From positions 1 to 5,851 of the forward strand of contig CALBEV010000080.1 in NCBI GenBank assembly GCA_937891045.1: 5,851 bases of DNA, given 5' to 3'. The stretch comes from an uncultured Burkholderiales bacterium. Its GTDB lineage: Bacteria; Pseudomonadota; Gammaproteobacteria; Burkholderiales; Burkholderiaceae. This document shows, in pieces, positions 5,846 through 5,851 of the stretch. The notes under the pieces were generated by a model that saw nothing but the letters and a program-made list of their open reading frames with translations, made no database searches and was not told the DNA's origin. Position 1 is the stretch's first letter. Each line of letters starts with the position of its first letter. Position numbers and translations under genes: made by a program.

Positions 5846-5851
5846 AAAAAA

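Noticed and set aside
1..5851. CRISPR arrays, insertion sequences or tandem repeats
   Set aside because: No regularly spaced repeats, transposase genes or terminal inverted repeats were seen on either strand.

Overview
The window looks like a piece of a bacterial chromosome, most likely a betaproteobacterium of the Burkholderiales, perhaps a freshwater Comamonadaceae relative. That placement is inferred from overall protein character, moderate-to-high GC and a proline tRNA(GGG) with encoded CCA; no taxonomic marker settles it. Coding is dense: every stretch longer than about 100 bases is accounted for by a gene.

Left half, minus strand (3712 down to 1): an apparent four-gene operon. It reads fhs (formate--tetrahydrofolate ligase), a periplasmic di-haem cytochrome of the cytochrome c peroxidase/MauG family, a small secreted protein resembling the surface-adhesin E family, and an epoxide-hydrolase-like alpha/beta hydrolase cut off by the window edge. 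The junctions are 8 nt, 21 nt and a 4-nt ATGA overlap, so co-transcription and partial translational coupling are likely. The di-haem cytochrome has both haem motifs but seems to lack three distal-site residues that are conserved in classical peroxidases.

Centre: a 96-base divergent spacer (3713-3808) with a 7-bp-arm inverted repeat separates fhs from a plus-strand gene for a secreted PEBP (YbhB/YbcL-like) protein, 3809-4249. That gene converges on the right-hand cluster across only 31 bases.

Right half, minus strand (5845 down to 4281): tRNA-Pro(GGG), a strong intrinsic terminator, a second small adhesin-E-like secreted protein, a fusion of an N-terminal zinc ribbon to a group-1-type truncated haemoglobin with an unusual predicted distal pocket, and a 144-residue protein that is only the DNA-binding (core-binding) half of a tyrosine recombinase. 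The last three genes are closely spaced. Hand counts give about 48-50% GC here against about 58% in fhs. Together with the tRNA and the integrase-like fragment, this suggests (without proving) accessory or formerly mobile DNA beside a tRNA.

The points most worth a second look are the zinc-ribbon globin next to an orphan recombinase DNA-binding domain, the divergent di-haem cytochrome directly behind fhs, and the presence of one adhesin-E-like paralogue in each minus-strand cluster.
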